A stretch of DNA of 64,000 nucleotides, taken from a bacterium (GTDB lineage Bacteria > Electryoneota > B3-LCP). The stretch covers positions 124,001-188,000 of the forward strand of contig JAPKYS010000013.1 in assembly GCA_026394195.1 (NCBI GenBank), given 5' to 3'. Positions 43,392 to 50,701 of this stretch are shown here, one piece after another. How positions within the stretch are numbered: position 1 is the first letter of the stretch; each line of letters begins with the position of its first letter. Under the pieces are notes generated by a model. The model had not been told where the DNA came from. It ran no database searches and was given only the letters and a program-made list of their open reading frames with translations. The translations under genes and the position numbers were made by a program.

Positions 43392-43420
43392 CGCATCCGC
43401 CGTTCCCCATGGCGGTTGCG
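43392..43420 (-). other. Second hairpin after the receiver-kinase gene
   Basis: CGCA/CCGCC at 43392-43401 pairs with GGCGG/TGCG at 43411-43420. No T run. It is adjacent to the stop at 43439 and may stabilise the 3' end or help terminate. Confidence 0.4.
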
Positions 43421-43438
43421 TCTTTGAAAATCTTTGAT

Positions 43439-44644
43439 TTACTTAGGTTTACTTTCCAGCACCGGAATCGTCACACAGACGCGCGCACCGGTGGTCGCGT
43501 TGTTTGCGATATCTATCTTTGCGCCGTATGGTTCCAGCCAATGTTTGACCAGATATAGCCCCAGTCCCAGGTGTACTTCCCCTTCCTCGAGTATTCTGAC
43601 CTCTGGCCAGAACGGATCAAAAGCACGTTCCAGCGCTTCCGGGCTGAAACCGGTACCTTCATCTTCAAACACCACGTAGATCAGATTATCCTTCAAGTAT
43701 GTGCGTATTTTAATCGTGCCGGCTTTTTTCGCCTTCTGCGCATCGATGGCGTTGATGAGAATTTGTTCAAAAGCCAGCGCAAAGTCCGCGTATACGCCCT
43801 TGACGTTGGGGAGATGATCCTGAAGTTCAAGCGCTCTTTCGATGTAATGTTTATAGAAAAGATCCGATTGTAGGAAGAGTGTCTGGGCTCTGAGGATCTG
43901 GTTGATATTCTGCGGTTGAGCTTCTCTGATGGTCTCGTTTTCGTATTTTGTTTGCAGATGGGCAATGTTATCACGTAGTTTCTTCGCCAGTTTCATGACG
44001 GTGTCAAGATCCTCATCCAATTCCGGATGCCGGATCTTCATCAGCTCGATATGCCCCATCATTCCCGTCAAAGGACCATTCAAATTGTGAGTAATTCCGC
44101 TGAATTGTTGACCCAGACTGACGAAAGGAGCCAATAGTGAGCAAACGTCGTTAATTTTCGGCGGCGAAGTCGCAACTTCCGGTATAGAATCTGGATGAAG
44201 AGTTTTGTTGACTAACATATCGGCTATTTCCTCCGGGCTGTCTAATCCATCTCCATGCATGGCGAACTGAGACTCGCATGTCCTGATGTACTTGCGTGTC
44301 AAGTTTAGAATTTTCTGAGCGTTGAATGGTTTTTGGAAAAAGTCCACTGCGCCCAGTTTCATGGCGCGCAGAGCGTCTTCGAATTCTTCATAGGCTGAGA
44401 GGACGATAAAGGGCAGGCGCTCATCTAATTTGCGCATCTGGGATATCATTTCAATCCCGTCCATCTCGGGCAGCCGCAGATCAGTCAGCACCAGGTCGTA
44501 AGGGAGCTTCTGGAATAGTTCCAATCCCTCTTCGCCGGATGATGCGGTTTCAATTGAATAGTCCGTCCCCTGCAAGAGCCTCGCCAGAGAGCACTTGACC
44601 AGATCATCATCTTCGACAATAAGAACCCGTTTTTTCTCGCCCAT
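43439..44644 (-). CDS. Receiver-histidine kinase hybrid protein
   Basis: A 401-residue soluble protein. N-terminal receiver (5-~122) with EDDD pocket, Asp55 (TDLRLPEMDG) and Lys105 (FFQKPF). A linker (~125-175) follows, then a HisKA-type segment with His186 (GITHNLNGPLTGM) and an intact HATPase (N box FEQILINAIDA, G1 DEGTGF, G2 HLGLGLYLVK). There is no membrane segment. So it can both receive and donate phosphate. It has its own sigma54 promoter and lies downstream of an NtrC-type regulator, an unusual wiring. Not recognised as a named system. Confidence 0.9.
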   Translation of the reverse strand: MGEKKRVLIVEDDDLVKCSLARLLQGTDYSIETASSGEEGLELFQKLPYDLVLTDLRLPEMDGIEMISQMRKLDERLPFIVLSAYEEFEDALRAMKLGAVDFFQKPFNAQKILNLTRKYIRTCESQFAMHGDGLDSPEEIADMLVNKTLHPDSIPEVATSPPKINDVCSLLAPFVSLGQQFSGITHNLNGPLTGMMGHIELMKIRHPELDEDLDTVMKLAKKLRDNIAHLQTKYENETIREAQPQNINQILRAQTLFLQSDLFYKHYIERALELQDHLPNVKGVYADFALAFEQILINAIDAQKAKKAGTIKIRTYLKDNLIYVVFEDEGTGFSPEALERAFDPFWPEVRILEEGEVHLGLGLYLVKHWLEPYGAKIDIANNATTGARVCVTIPVLESKPK

Positions 44645-44687
44645 TGAATCTCCGTAATCAAGAGTTCCCGCCCGTTAATCCAACCTT

Positions 44688-44703
44688 GGCAAACTACGTG
44701 CCC
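44688..44703 (-). promoter_or_regulatory. Sigma-54 promoter of the receiver-kinase gene
   Basis: On the minus strand GGGCACG-TAGT-TTGC matches the -24/-12 consensus TGGCACG-N4-TTGC at 10 of 11 fixed positions with exact spacing. Transcription would start near 44678, giving a leader of about 34 nt before the ATG at 44644. An NtrC-family activator gene lies immediately upstream. Confidence 0.8.
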
Positions 44704-44770
44704 GAAACGGACTATTGACAAGGATAAATTCCAGCATTCGAGCACAAGATATTATATTTCTTGAAACAAA

Positions 44771-44792
44771 AAAAGCGGATTGCACCGCTTTT
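44771..44792 (-). terminator. Intrinsic terminator of the NtrC-type operon
   Basis: AAAAGCGG 44771-44778 pairs with CCGCTTTT 44785-44792 around a 6-nt loop; on the minus strand a T run follows (plus-strand A run 44768-44774). It ends the message from 47384 to 44912 before the sigma54 promoter. Confidence 0.82.
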
Positions 44793-44811
44793 GAACCCTT
44801 AAACTTGAATT

Positions 44812-44873
44812 TTCCTGCAGTAGGAATTATTTGCACGGGTTATAAGCCCGAATTATCGGTGGTGGCTGCCACC
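44812..44873. promoter_or_regulatory. Cluster of dyads, candidate enhancer for the sigma-54 promoter
   Basis: Three inverted repeats: TTCCT/AGGAA (44812-44826), CGGG/CCCG (44836-44850) and GGTGGC-T-GCCACC (44861-44873). They lie about 135-195 nt upstream of the predicted start near 44678, the usual distance of NtrC-type upstream activating sequences. Confidence 0.4.
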
Positions 44874-44911
44874 TGATTCGGCGAGAATTAGCCGTTTTTT
44901 GTCCTCTCCAA

Positions 44912-46297
44912 CTACAATTTTGTCAGATCTATCTGGCTGTCGCGAGCCAGGTGGTAACGCAGCGTTCCGCGAGGAATTCCCAGCAGGCGCGCCGCTCGGG
45001 TTTTATTGCCGGACGTTATTTCTAGGATTTTCTGAATGAGCTGATAATTAGCTTCCCTGATGGCATTGGGCGTCTTGTTCAAATCGATATTCAGGTTGAT
45101 GGTCATACCATCGTCTTTTTTGGGGACGATTTTGGCGATAGCCAGATCGCTGACGTCGATCACCACGTTGTTGCTGAGCAGTGAAACTCGCTCGATGATA
45201 TTGTGTAATTCTCGAACGTTGCCGGGCCAGTGGTACGCCATGAGCGCATCGTCGGCGGCAGGTGTAAACCCCTGAATCCGCCTGCCCAATTTGCGGTTGA
45301 ATTTATCCACAAAGAAGCGAGCCAACTGGGTCACGTCGCCTTTTCGTTCGCGTAAAGCCGGGAGTTCGATGTGCGCCACATTCAGTCGATAGTACAGGTC
45401 CCGACGGAAGCGTCCTTCTTCAACCGCGACTTCTAACGATGAATTCGAGGCAGCAATCACCCGGAGATCAACGTGGATAATCTTGGTTCCGCCGACGCGA
45501 TAGAAATCGCCGCGTTCCAAGACCCGCAGGAATTTTACCTGGGCTTCCTCGGAAAGTTCGGCGACTTCGTCCAGGAAGAGCGTTCCTGCATCCGATCTTT
45601 CGATGAATCCGATGTGACCGCCGCGGTCTGCTCCGGTAAAAGCTCCTTTTTCGTAGCCGAATAGTTCGCTTTCAATCAGGTTTTTTGCTACCGCGCCACA
45701 ATTTAATGCGATGAACGGCTTGGCGTATCTGGGTGAGAGATAGTGCAGGTATTCCGCCACCAATTCTTTACCTGTCCCGCTTTCGCCTTCAATCAGTACA
45801 GTAATGTCCGTCTGCGCGAAGGTGCGTACCAGAGACAAGACCTTCTTGATTTCCCGACTGTTACCGATGATCTTATCGAATTTGTTCTTTTCCATCTGAC
45901 GTTGCCGCAATTCCTCGATTTCACGCTGCAGCGCCAGAGTTTGTAAGGCTTTTTCCACCGCCAACTTCAGCTCATCGGCGCTGAAGGGCTTCTGAATATA
46001 GTCGTATGCGCCCCGCTTCATCGCTTCCACTGCGCTGGCGACATTGGCGAATCCTGTCACCATGATGACCAACTGTTCCGGGTTCTCCTCCTTGACCCGC
46101 CGCAGCACTTCCAGTCCATCCATGGCGCCCAGGCGTAAATCCAGAAGCAATAGATCGTACCGATTCTGCAGAGCCAGTTGAATGCCTCTGTCACCAGTAT
46201 CCGCCGATTCAATCTTGTAACCGTCCACCTCGAGAATGCGCCGGATGGATCTGGCGATTGCCGCATCATCATCAATTACCAAAAGTCGCCATTGCAT
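44912..46297 (-). CDS. NtrC-family sigma-54-dependent response regulator
   Basis: A 461-residue regulator. Receiver (~1-118) with DDDAA pocket, Asp53 (LLLDLRLGAMDG) and Lys in YIQKPF. AAA+ domain ~140-370 with Walker A GESGTGKE, sigma54-contact GAFTGA and Walker B LFLDEVAEL. C-terminal Fis-type helix-turn-helix ~415-455 (NKTRAARLLGIPRGTLRYHL). The ATG at 46297 is preferred because GGTGG precedes it; an ATG at 46315 adds six residues. It is co-transcribed with the sensor kinase gene just upstream and probably activates the sigma54 promoter at 44688. Confidence 0.94.
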   Translation of the reverse strand: MQWRLLVIDDDAAIARSIRRILEVDGYKIESADTGDRGIQLALQNRYDLLLLDLRLGAMDGLEVLRRVKEENPEQLVIMVTGFANVASAVEAMKRGAYDYIQKPFSADELKLAVEKALQTLALQREIEELRQRQMEKNKFDKIIGNSREIKKVLSLVRTFAQTDITVLIEGESGTGKELVAEYLHYLSPRYAKPFIALNCGAVAKNLIESELFGYEKGAFTGADRGGHIGFIERSDAGTLFLDEVAELSEEAQVKFLRVLERGDFYRVGGTKIIHVDLRVIAASNSSLEVAVEEGRFRRDLYYRLNVAHIELPALRERKGDVTQLARFFVDKFNRKLGRRIQGFTPAADDALMAYHWPGNVRELHNIIERVSLLSNNVVIDVSDLAIAKIVPKKDDGMTINLNIDLNKTPNAIREANYQLIQKILEITSGNKTRAARLLGIPRGTLRYHLARDSQIDLTKL

Positions 46298-46319
46298 GAT
46301 TGTACCACCACTCATCTAC

Positions 46320-47384
46320 TTAAAGGTTCATAGGAATCTTAATTACAAACGTCAGTCGATTATCTTTTTCCAACGAAGCGCGAATGGACATTCCGTGTTC
46401 ATTCAGCACGCGTTTAACCAGCGCCAATCCCAGACCGGTAGCCGTTCTTTTCAAAGAAGCTGTCGGTGTAAAAAGAGTCTCAAGCCGCGCTGCATCCATA
46501 TTTGCCGCTATAGCAGCGAAGTTGAGGGTCACGGCGTTATCCTGAGCATCACTGCTGATTTCGATAGTTCCTTTGCCGATTGATTCATATACGCAGAATT
46601 CGCACAAACCGTTTACCACCCGACTGAATCGACTTCGATCGACTTCGATTTGGTTTAAAACGGGATCAAGGTTATGCGTGATCTTCAAATTCCGATTCCT
46701 CACCTGGTTGTCGAGATTTTTAATTGCCGCTGCGATCATCTCGTTCAGATCAACCTTTTCTCGCTGCAGGTCCATGGGGCGAACGTAATCGACCAGGTCA
46801 CGAAATAGCAGATCCAATCGATGTACGGCTTCCATGACGTCAACATAAATCTCTTTCTGCGCATTGGAATCGGAATAGACCATCTGCAGGTACTGAACAT
46901 TGGTGCTGATGCCGGTAAGCGGGTTGCGAACGGTATGGACCAAAGCTCCGATGAATTCATCCGCATCGCCCAGAAGGGAGAAAGCTGCCGCCGACTCGCT
47001 CTTCTGCACCTGTCGTGCACTAAGCCTGAGGTTCAACCAGTCCGCCAGGGTCAGTCTGGAGTCAGAAATATCCAGAATTTGATCCGCTTCGTGTGAAACC
47101 GCACTCAGAGTAGGTTCAGATCCCACTTTGGGTTCAGCAAAGAAGAGAATCGAGGCGTTACGACCGGAGTCTGCCTGGCGAAGCTGATTGCAGAGCTCCT
47201 GATTCTTTTTCTTGCCGGCGTTCGCAGGAACGAGAATAAAATCGAAAGATTTATTCTGCAGCAGCGTCAGAGCCTCAGCTTTGGTTTTAGCGACGTGTAT
47301 ATTTATTTCAAGGTTCTTTTGAAACGCGTTAATCAACGATCGCACCGTTTCTTTTGATCCTTGCGCCAGGAGGATATTGGACAT
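46320..47384 (-). CDS. Sensor histidine kinase with pseudo-receiver and degraded ATP site
   Basis: A 354-residue soluble protein. Residues 1-~118 look like a receiver but lack the phosphoacceptor Asp (FDFILVPANAG at the usual position). The HisKA region keeps His150 (LVHTVRNPLTG). In the HATPase part the N box is atypical (RVVNGLCEFCVYES) and the G1 motif DxGxG is absent (VTLNFAAIAANMDAARLETLF), while the G2 motif GLGLALVKRV is kept. ATP binding is therefore doubtful. It is first in the operon with the NtrC-type regulator, for which it is the natural partner, possibly as a phosphatase or scaffold. Confidence 0.85.
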   Translation of the reverse strand: MSNILLAQGSKETVRSLINAFQKNLEINIHVAKTKAEALTLLQNKSFDFILVPANAGKKKNQELCNQLRQADSGRNASILFFAEPKVGSEPTLSAVSHEADQILDISDSRLTLADWLNLRLSARQVQKSESAAAFSLLGDADEFIGALVHTVRNPLTGISTNVQYLQMVYSDSNAQKEIYVDVMEAVHRLDLLFRDLVDYVRPMDLQREKVDLNEMIAAAIKNLDNQVRNRNLKITHNLDPVLNQIEVDRSRFSRVVNGLCEFCVYESIGKGTIEISSDAQDNAVTLNFAAIAANMDAARLETLFTPTASLKRTATGLGLALVKRVLNEHGMSIRASLEKDNRLTFVIKIPMNL

Positions 47385-47473
47385 CTTATTTTATCGGGAA
47401 GAACTTGATTGGAAGTTCCGCCAAGCAGTTCGAGAAGCGATTCAGAGGCGGCGAAATTTCGCCAGTTACCTTT

Positions 47474-47502
47474 AAGATAAGGAAAAAGTAGTTCAATGTC
47501 AA
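47474..47502 (-). promoter_or_regulatory. Promoter of the kinase-NtrC operon
   Basis: On the minus strand a perfect TTGACA (47502-47497), a 17-nt spacer and TATCTT (47479-47474). The leader is about 80 nt to the ATG at 47384. Confidence 0.6.
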
Positions 47503-47575
47503 GCGAAATGTCCTCACAAGGTTTTGTCAGAAAAAAAGGGTTTGAATCATCTCCTTAAAAAGCCTCCGAATTTCG

Positions 47576-47604
47576 TTGGCGTTGCAGGGTTGATTTCGTA
47601 TATT
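47576..47604 (+). promoter_or_regulatory. Promoter of the ROK kinase-GH57 operon
   Basis: TTGGCG at 47576-47581, a 17-nt spacer and TATATT at 47599-47604, about 26 nt of leader before the ATG at 47637. It is divergent from the promoter at 47474-47502. Confidence 0.55.
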
Positions 47605-47636
47605 GCCTTGGTTAGAACTCCAGGAATTGTTAATCT

Positions 47637-48560
47637 ATGTCACATAAACTATCTCTGGGCATCGACCTGGGGGGGACCGCCATCAAGGCGGTCGTCATCG
47701 ATGAATCCGGTAATATCCTGAATTCCCTTCAGGTGGATACTCCCCCCGGTCGCGCCGTGAATGACGTCACTCAAGCCATCGTCGATCTGATTAACTCACT
47801 TTATCGGGATCGACCTGGCATCGTGGGAGTCGGATTGGGATCGCCCGGCTTGGTGGATGAGGGTCGAAAGATCATTCGCTTTTCACCCAATTTCCCGGGA
47901 TGGCAGAACGTTCCATTATGGAAATTGATCAAAGAGCAGGTCTCACTGCCTCTGGCGCTGGAAAATGACGTCAACTGTTTTGCGTTGGCTGAACACCACT
48001 GGGGGGCGGGGAGGACTTTCAAGCATCTTTTGGGACTGGCGGTAGGGACTGGCGTTGGCGGAGCCGTTATCCTGAATGATCAACTCTATCGGGGCAGCAG
48101 CGGCGCCGCCGGTGAACTGGGTCATGTCAGCGTTGATCTCTGGGGACCGAAATGCCCCTGCGGAAATTTCGGTTGCGTGGAACGCTATCTCGGAGTTCAG
48201 TGGTTCATCGAAGCGGCGCGTGAAGCGCTGGATGACGACCAAATCAGCGCCCCGGATCAGGTCAGTTCACTGGCTGCGCAGGGCAATCAGAACGCCATCG
48301 CCTTCTTAGAAAATCGTGGCGAAATTCTGGGAAGCGCCTGCGTCTCTCTGATTCACGCGTTCGATCCGGAAGCAATTATTATTGGCGGAGGCATCGCTCA
48401 GAGTGGCGAGCCATTCTTTCGGGGTATAAAACGAGCCATCCAGGAGCGCGCCTATCCGGTTCTGGCAGACCACGTGCAGGTACGATCCGCCAAGCTGGGG
48501 ACCAGCGCCGGCGCAATCGGCGCAGCGATCATTGGATTTGAAACTGGGAGTTTACTATGA
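47637..48560 (+). CDS. ROK-family sugar kinase, probable glucokinase
   Basis: A 307-residue ROK protein. ATP-binding motif GIDLGGTAIKAVVID (6-20), sugar site ENDVNC and GVGGAVILNDQLYRG, then the zinc motif CPCGNFGCVE with its three cysteines and the upstream GELGHVS His. It phosphorylates a hexose at C6, most likely glucose. It overlaps the GH57 glucanotransferase gene by ATGA, which fits glucose release from glucan followed by phosphorylation. Family is certain and substrate inferred. Confidence 0.92.
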   Translation: MSHKLSLGIDLGGTAIKAVVIDESGNILNSLQVDTPPGRAVNDVTQAIVDLINSLYRDRPGIVGVGLGSPGLVDEGRKIIRFSPNFPGWQNVPLWKLIKEQVSLPLALENDVNCFALAEHHWGAGRTFKHLLGLAVGTGVGGAVILNDQLYRGSSGAAGELGHVSVDLWGPKCPCGNFGCVERYLGVQWFIEAAREALDDDQISAPDQVSSLAAQGNQNAIAFLENRGEILGSACVSLIHAFDPEAIIIGGGIAQSGEPFFRGIKRAIQERAYPVLADHVQVRSAKLGTSAGAIGAAIIGFETGSLL

Positions 48561-50701
48561 AAGCAATACAGTTCATCTTCGGAGTCCACAATCACCAACC
48601 GGTCGGCAACTTTGATTTCGTCTTTGAAGAAGCCTACCAAAAAGCCTACAACCCCTTTCTGCGCATCCTGGAAGGTCATCCACGGATCCGTATGATGTAC
48701 CATACCACCGGTCCCTTGCTGGATTGGTTGTCCGAACATCACCCAGATTTTTTGCAGCGTCTTCAAATCCTGGCGGCGAGAAAACAGATCGAGATCATGA
48801 CTGGTGGATACTATGAACCCATTCTTGCGGTTTTACCGGATCGTGATAAGCAGGGCCAGATCAGGATGATGAACGAGTTCATTCGGAAGCAGTTCAAAAC
48901 CCAACCCCAGGGTCTCTGGTTAGCTGAAAGAGTCTGGGAACCACATCTGCCGAAGTCGCTGGCCGAGTGTGAGGTAAAATACGTCACCGTCGATGATTAT
49001 CATTTCTTGTCATCAGGAATGAACCTCGATGAACTGCTGGGCTACTATCTGACCGACGAACAAGGGTACAGCCTCGGAATCTACCCCATCAGCCAGAAAC
49101 TGCGCTACCTGATCCCCTTTGCGCCCGTCGAAGACTCGCTGAACTTCCTGCGTTCCGCCGCGGATTTCACCAATCAGAATCTGTTGGTCATGTGCGACGA
49201 CGGTGAAAAGTTCGGGCTCTGGCCCGGGACGTATGAATGGATCTACGAAAAGGGCTGGTTGCAGCATTTCTTCGAGCTTTTGGAAACTGCAATGGGTGAA
49301 GGCTGGTTGAGCATGACGACCTGCGCTGAATATTATGATGCCAATCCACCCAGAGGACGGGTCTACCTACCCTGCGCCAGTTACTTCGAAATGAGCGCTT
49401 GGTCTCTGCCGCCTCAAAGCGGAGCGAAATTTGATGAGATCATTCACCGCCTCGAAAAAGAACAGAAACTTGATGAACTCAAACCCTATCTGAAGGGCGG
49501 ATTCTGGCGTAATTTCATCGGCAAATACGAAGAGTCCAACCAGATGTACCGCAAGGCGCTCTGGATTTCCGACCTGATCGATCAGATCGGCAATTCCGAT
49601 AAGATCACGAGTAAGGATCAGCGAAAAAAACTGACTTCCGCTCAGAGGGCGCTCTATCGAGCCCAGTGCAATTGCGCCTACTGGCACGGCGTCTTTGGCG
49701 GATTATATCTGCCGCATCTGCGCCACGCCATTTATGCCAATCTGCTGGAAGCGGAGGAACTCTGCAATGATCTGCAGCATCAGGATAGGGGCTTTACAGT
49801 TCTCGAAAAAATCGATGTGAACGCTGACGGTCATGAGGAGATTTTACTGCGAAATGGCAGGGTAGGTCTGATTCTAACTCCGGATCAAGGTGGCTCGATG
49901 GTGGAATTCGATTTTCTGCCGGTGCGGTATAATTTGCTCAATACCCTGCATCGTCAACCGGAAGCCTATCATCAGCAGGTGGCAAGAGCGGGAGAAGAGA
50001 TTAAAGAGGGAGCCTCAATACACGATCAACTGCGAGCTAAGGAAGAGGGTCTGGATAAATTCCTGATCTATGACCGCCATCTGCGCGGATCATCAATCGA
50101 CCATTTCATTTCTGCCCAAGAGTCGCCTGAAACGCTCTATAATGGCAAATATTATGAGTTAGGTGATTTCGTCGGCAAACCGTATAAAGTCATTTCGACA
50201 GGCGGACGCAGTGGTAAAAGCGTCCAACTGGGGCGTATCGGAGCGGTGGTGGACAACCAGATTGAAGTTCGCAAGACCATCAGTCTGCTTTCTAAAGCAG
50301 ACGGAATCGGTTTAGATTATCAAATCAATAATATGAGCGATCTACCGTTGACTATCCTGTTTGCGCCCGAGTTCAATTTTGCGCTGTTGGGTGGGAATGC
50401 TCCGGATCGCTATTATCATAGTCCGGAAAAGCTGGATCGTGCGCCGCTGAACTCGATGGGCATCGTCACAGGGGCGAAGCGTTTTTCCATGATCAACGAA
50501 TATGATCGTTTTGGCATCCATTTCGAGTTTACGACTCGAACAGAAGTTTGGCGTTATGCCGTTGAGACGGTCTCACAGTCCGAAGGCGGATTTGAGCGAG
50601 TTTATCAATCGTCGTGCGTTTTACCCATCTTCAGGCTGGTAGTACCACCATTTGGGAAGACGCAGATCAAATTCAAGATCGTGCTTGAGATGTTAAACTG
50701 A
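48557..50701 (+). CDS. GH57 4-alpha-glucanotransferase or alpha-amylase
   Basis: A 714-residue cytoplasmic glycoside hydrolase family 57 enzyme. The barrel begins IFGVHNHQPVGNF (7-19). The nucleophile is Glu124 (WLAERVWEP) and the acid/base Asp214 (VMCDDGEKFGLWP), at nearly the numbering of the Thermococcus litoralis 4-alpha-glucanotransferase (Glu123/Asp214). The C-terminal half has the DUF1926-type beta-sandwich. No signal peptide is seen. It probably remodels maltodextrins or glycogen inside the cell, with the ROK kinase using released glucose. Its stop overlaps the convergent gene by 9 nt. Confidence 0.93.
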   Translation: MKAIQFIFGVHNHQPVGNFDFVFEEAYQKAYNPFLRILEGHPRIRMMYHTTGPLLDWLSEHHPDFLQRLQILAARKQIEIMTGGYYEPILAVLPDRDKQGQIRMMNEFIRKQFKTQPQGLWLAERVWEPHLPKSLAECEVKYVTVDDYHFLSSGMNLDELLGYYLTDEQGYSLGIYPISQKLRYLIPFAPVEDSLNFLRSAADFTNQNLLVMCDDGEKFGLWPGTYEWIYEKGWLQHFFELLETAMGEGWLSMTTCAEYYDANPPRGRVYLPCASYFEMSAWSLPPQSGAKFDEIIHRLEKEQKLDELKPYLKGGFWRNFIGKYEESNQMYRKALWISDLIDQIGNSDKITSKDQRKKLTSAQRALYRAQCNCAYWHGVFGGLYLPHLRHAIYANLLEAEELCNDLQHQDRGFTVLEKIDVNADGHEEILLRNGRVGLILTPDQGGSMVEFDFLPVRYNLLNTLHRQPEAYHQQVARAGEEIKEGASIHDQLRAKEEGLDKFLIYDRHLRGSSIDHFISAQESPETLYNGKYYELGDFVGKPYKVISTGGRSGKSVQLGRIGAVVDNQIEVRKTISLLSKADGIGLDYQINNMSDLPLTILFAPEFNFALLGGNAPDRYYHSPEKLDRAPLNSMGIVTGAKRFSMINEYDRFGIHFEFTTRTEVWRYAVETVSQSEGGFERVYQSSCVLPIFRLVVPPFGKTQIKFKIVLEMLN

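Larger units (their letters stand above)
43079..43438. other. Intergenic region packed with hairpins
   Basis: This 360-nt gap between two convergent genes holds no coding frame I can support. It contains two tandem REP-like hairpins (43186-43279), then two more hairpins facing the minus-strand gene (43338-43388, 43392-43420). All are listed separately. Confidence 0.7.

Noticed and set aside
44485..44745. Short minus-strand frame spanning the start of the receiver-kinase gene
   Set aside because: Out of frame with the clear receiver start, and it covers the sigma54 promoter and leader.
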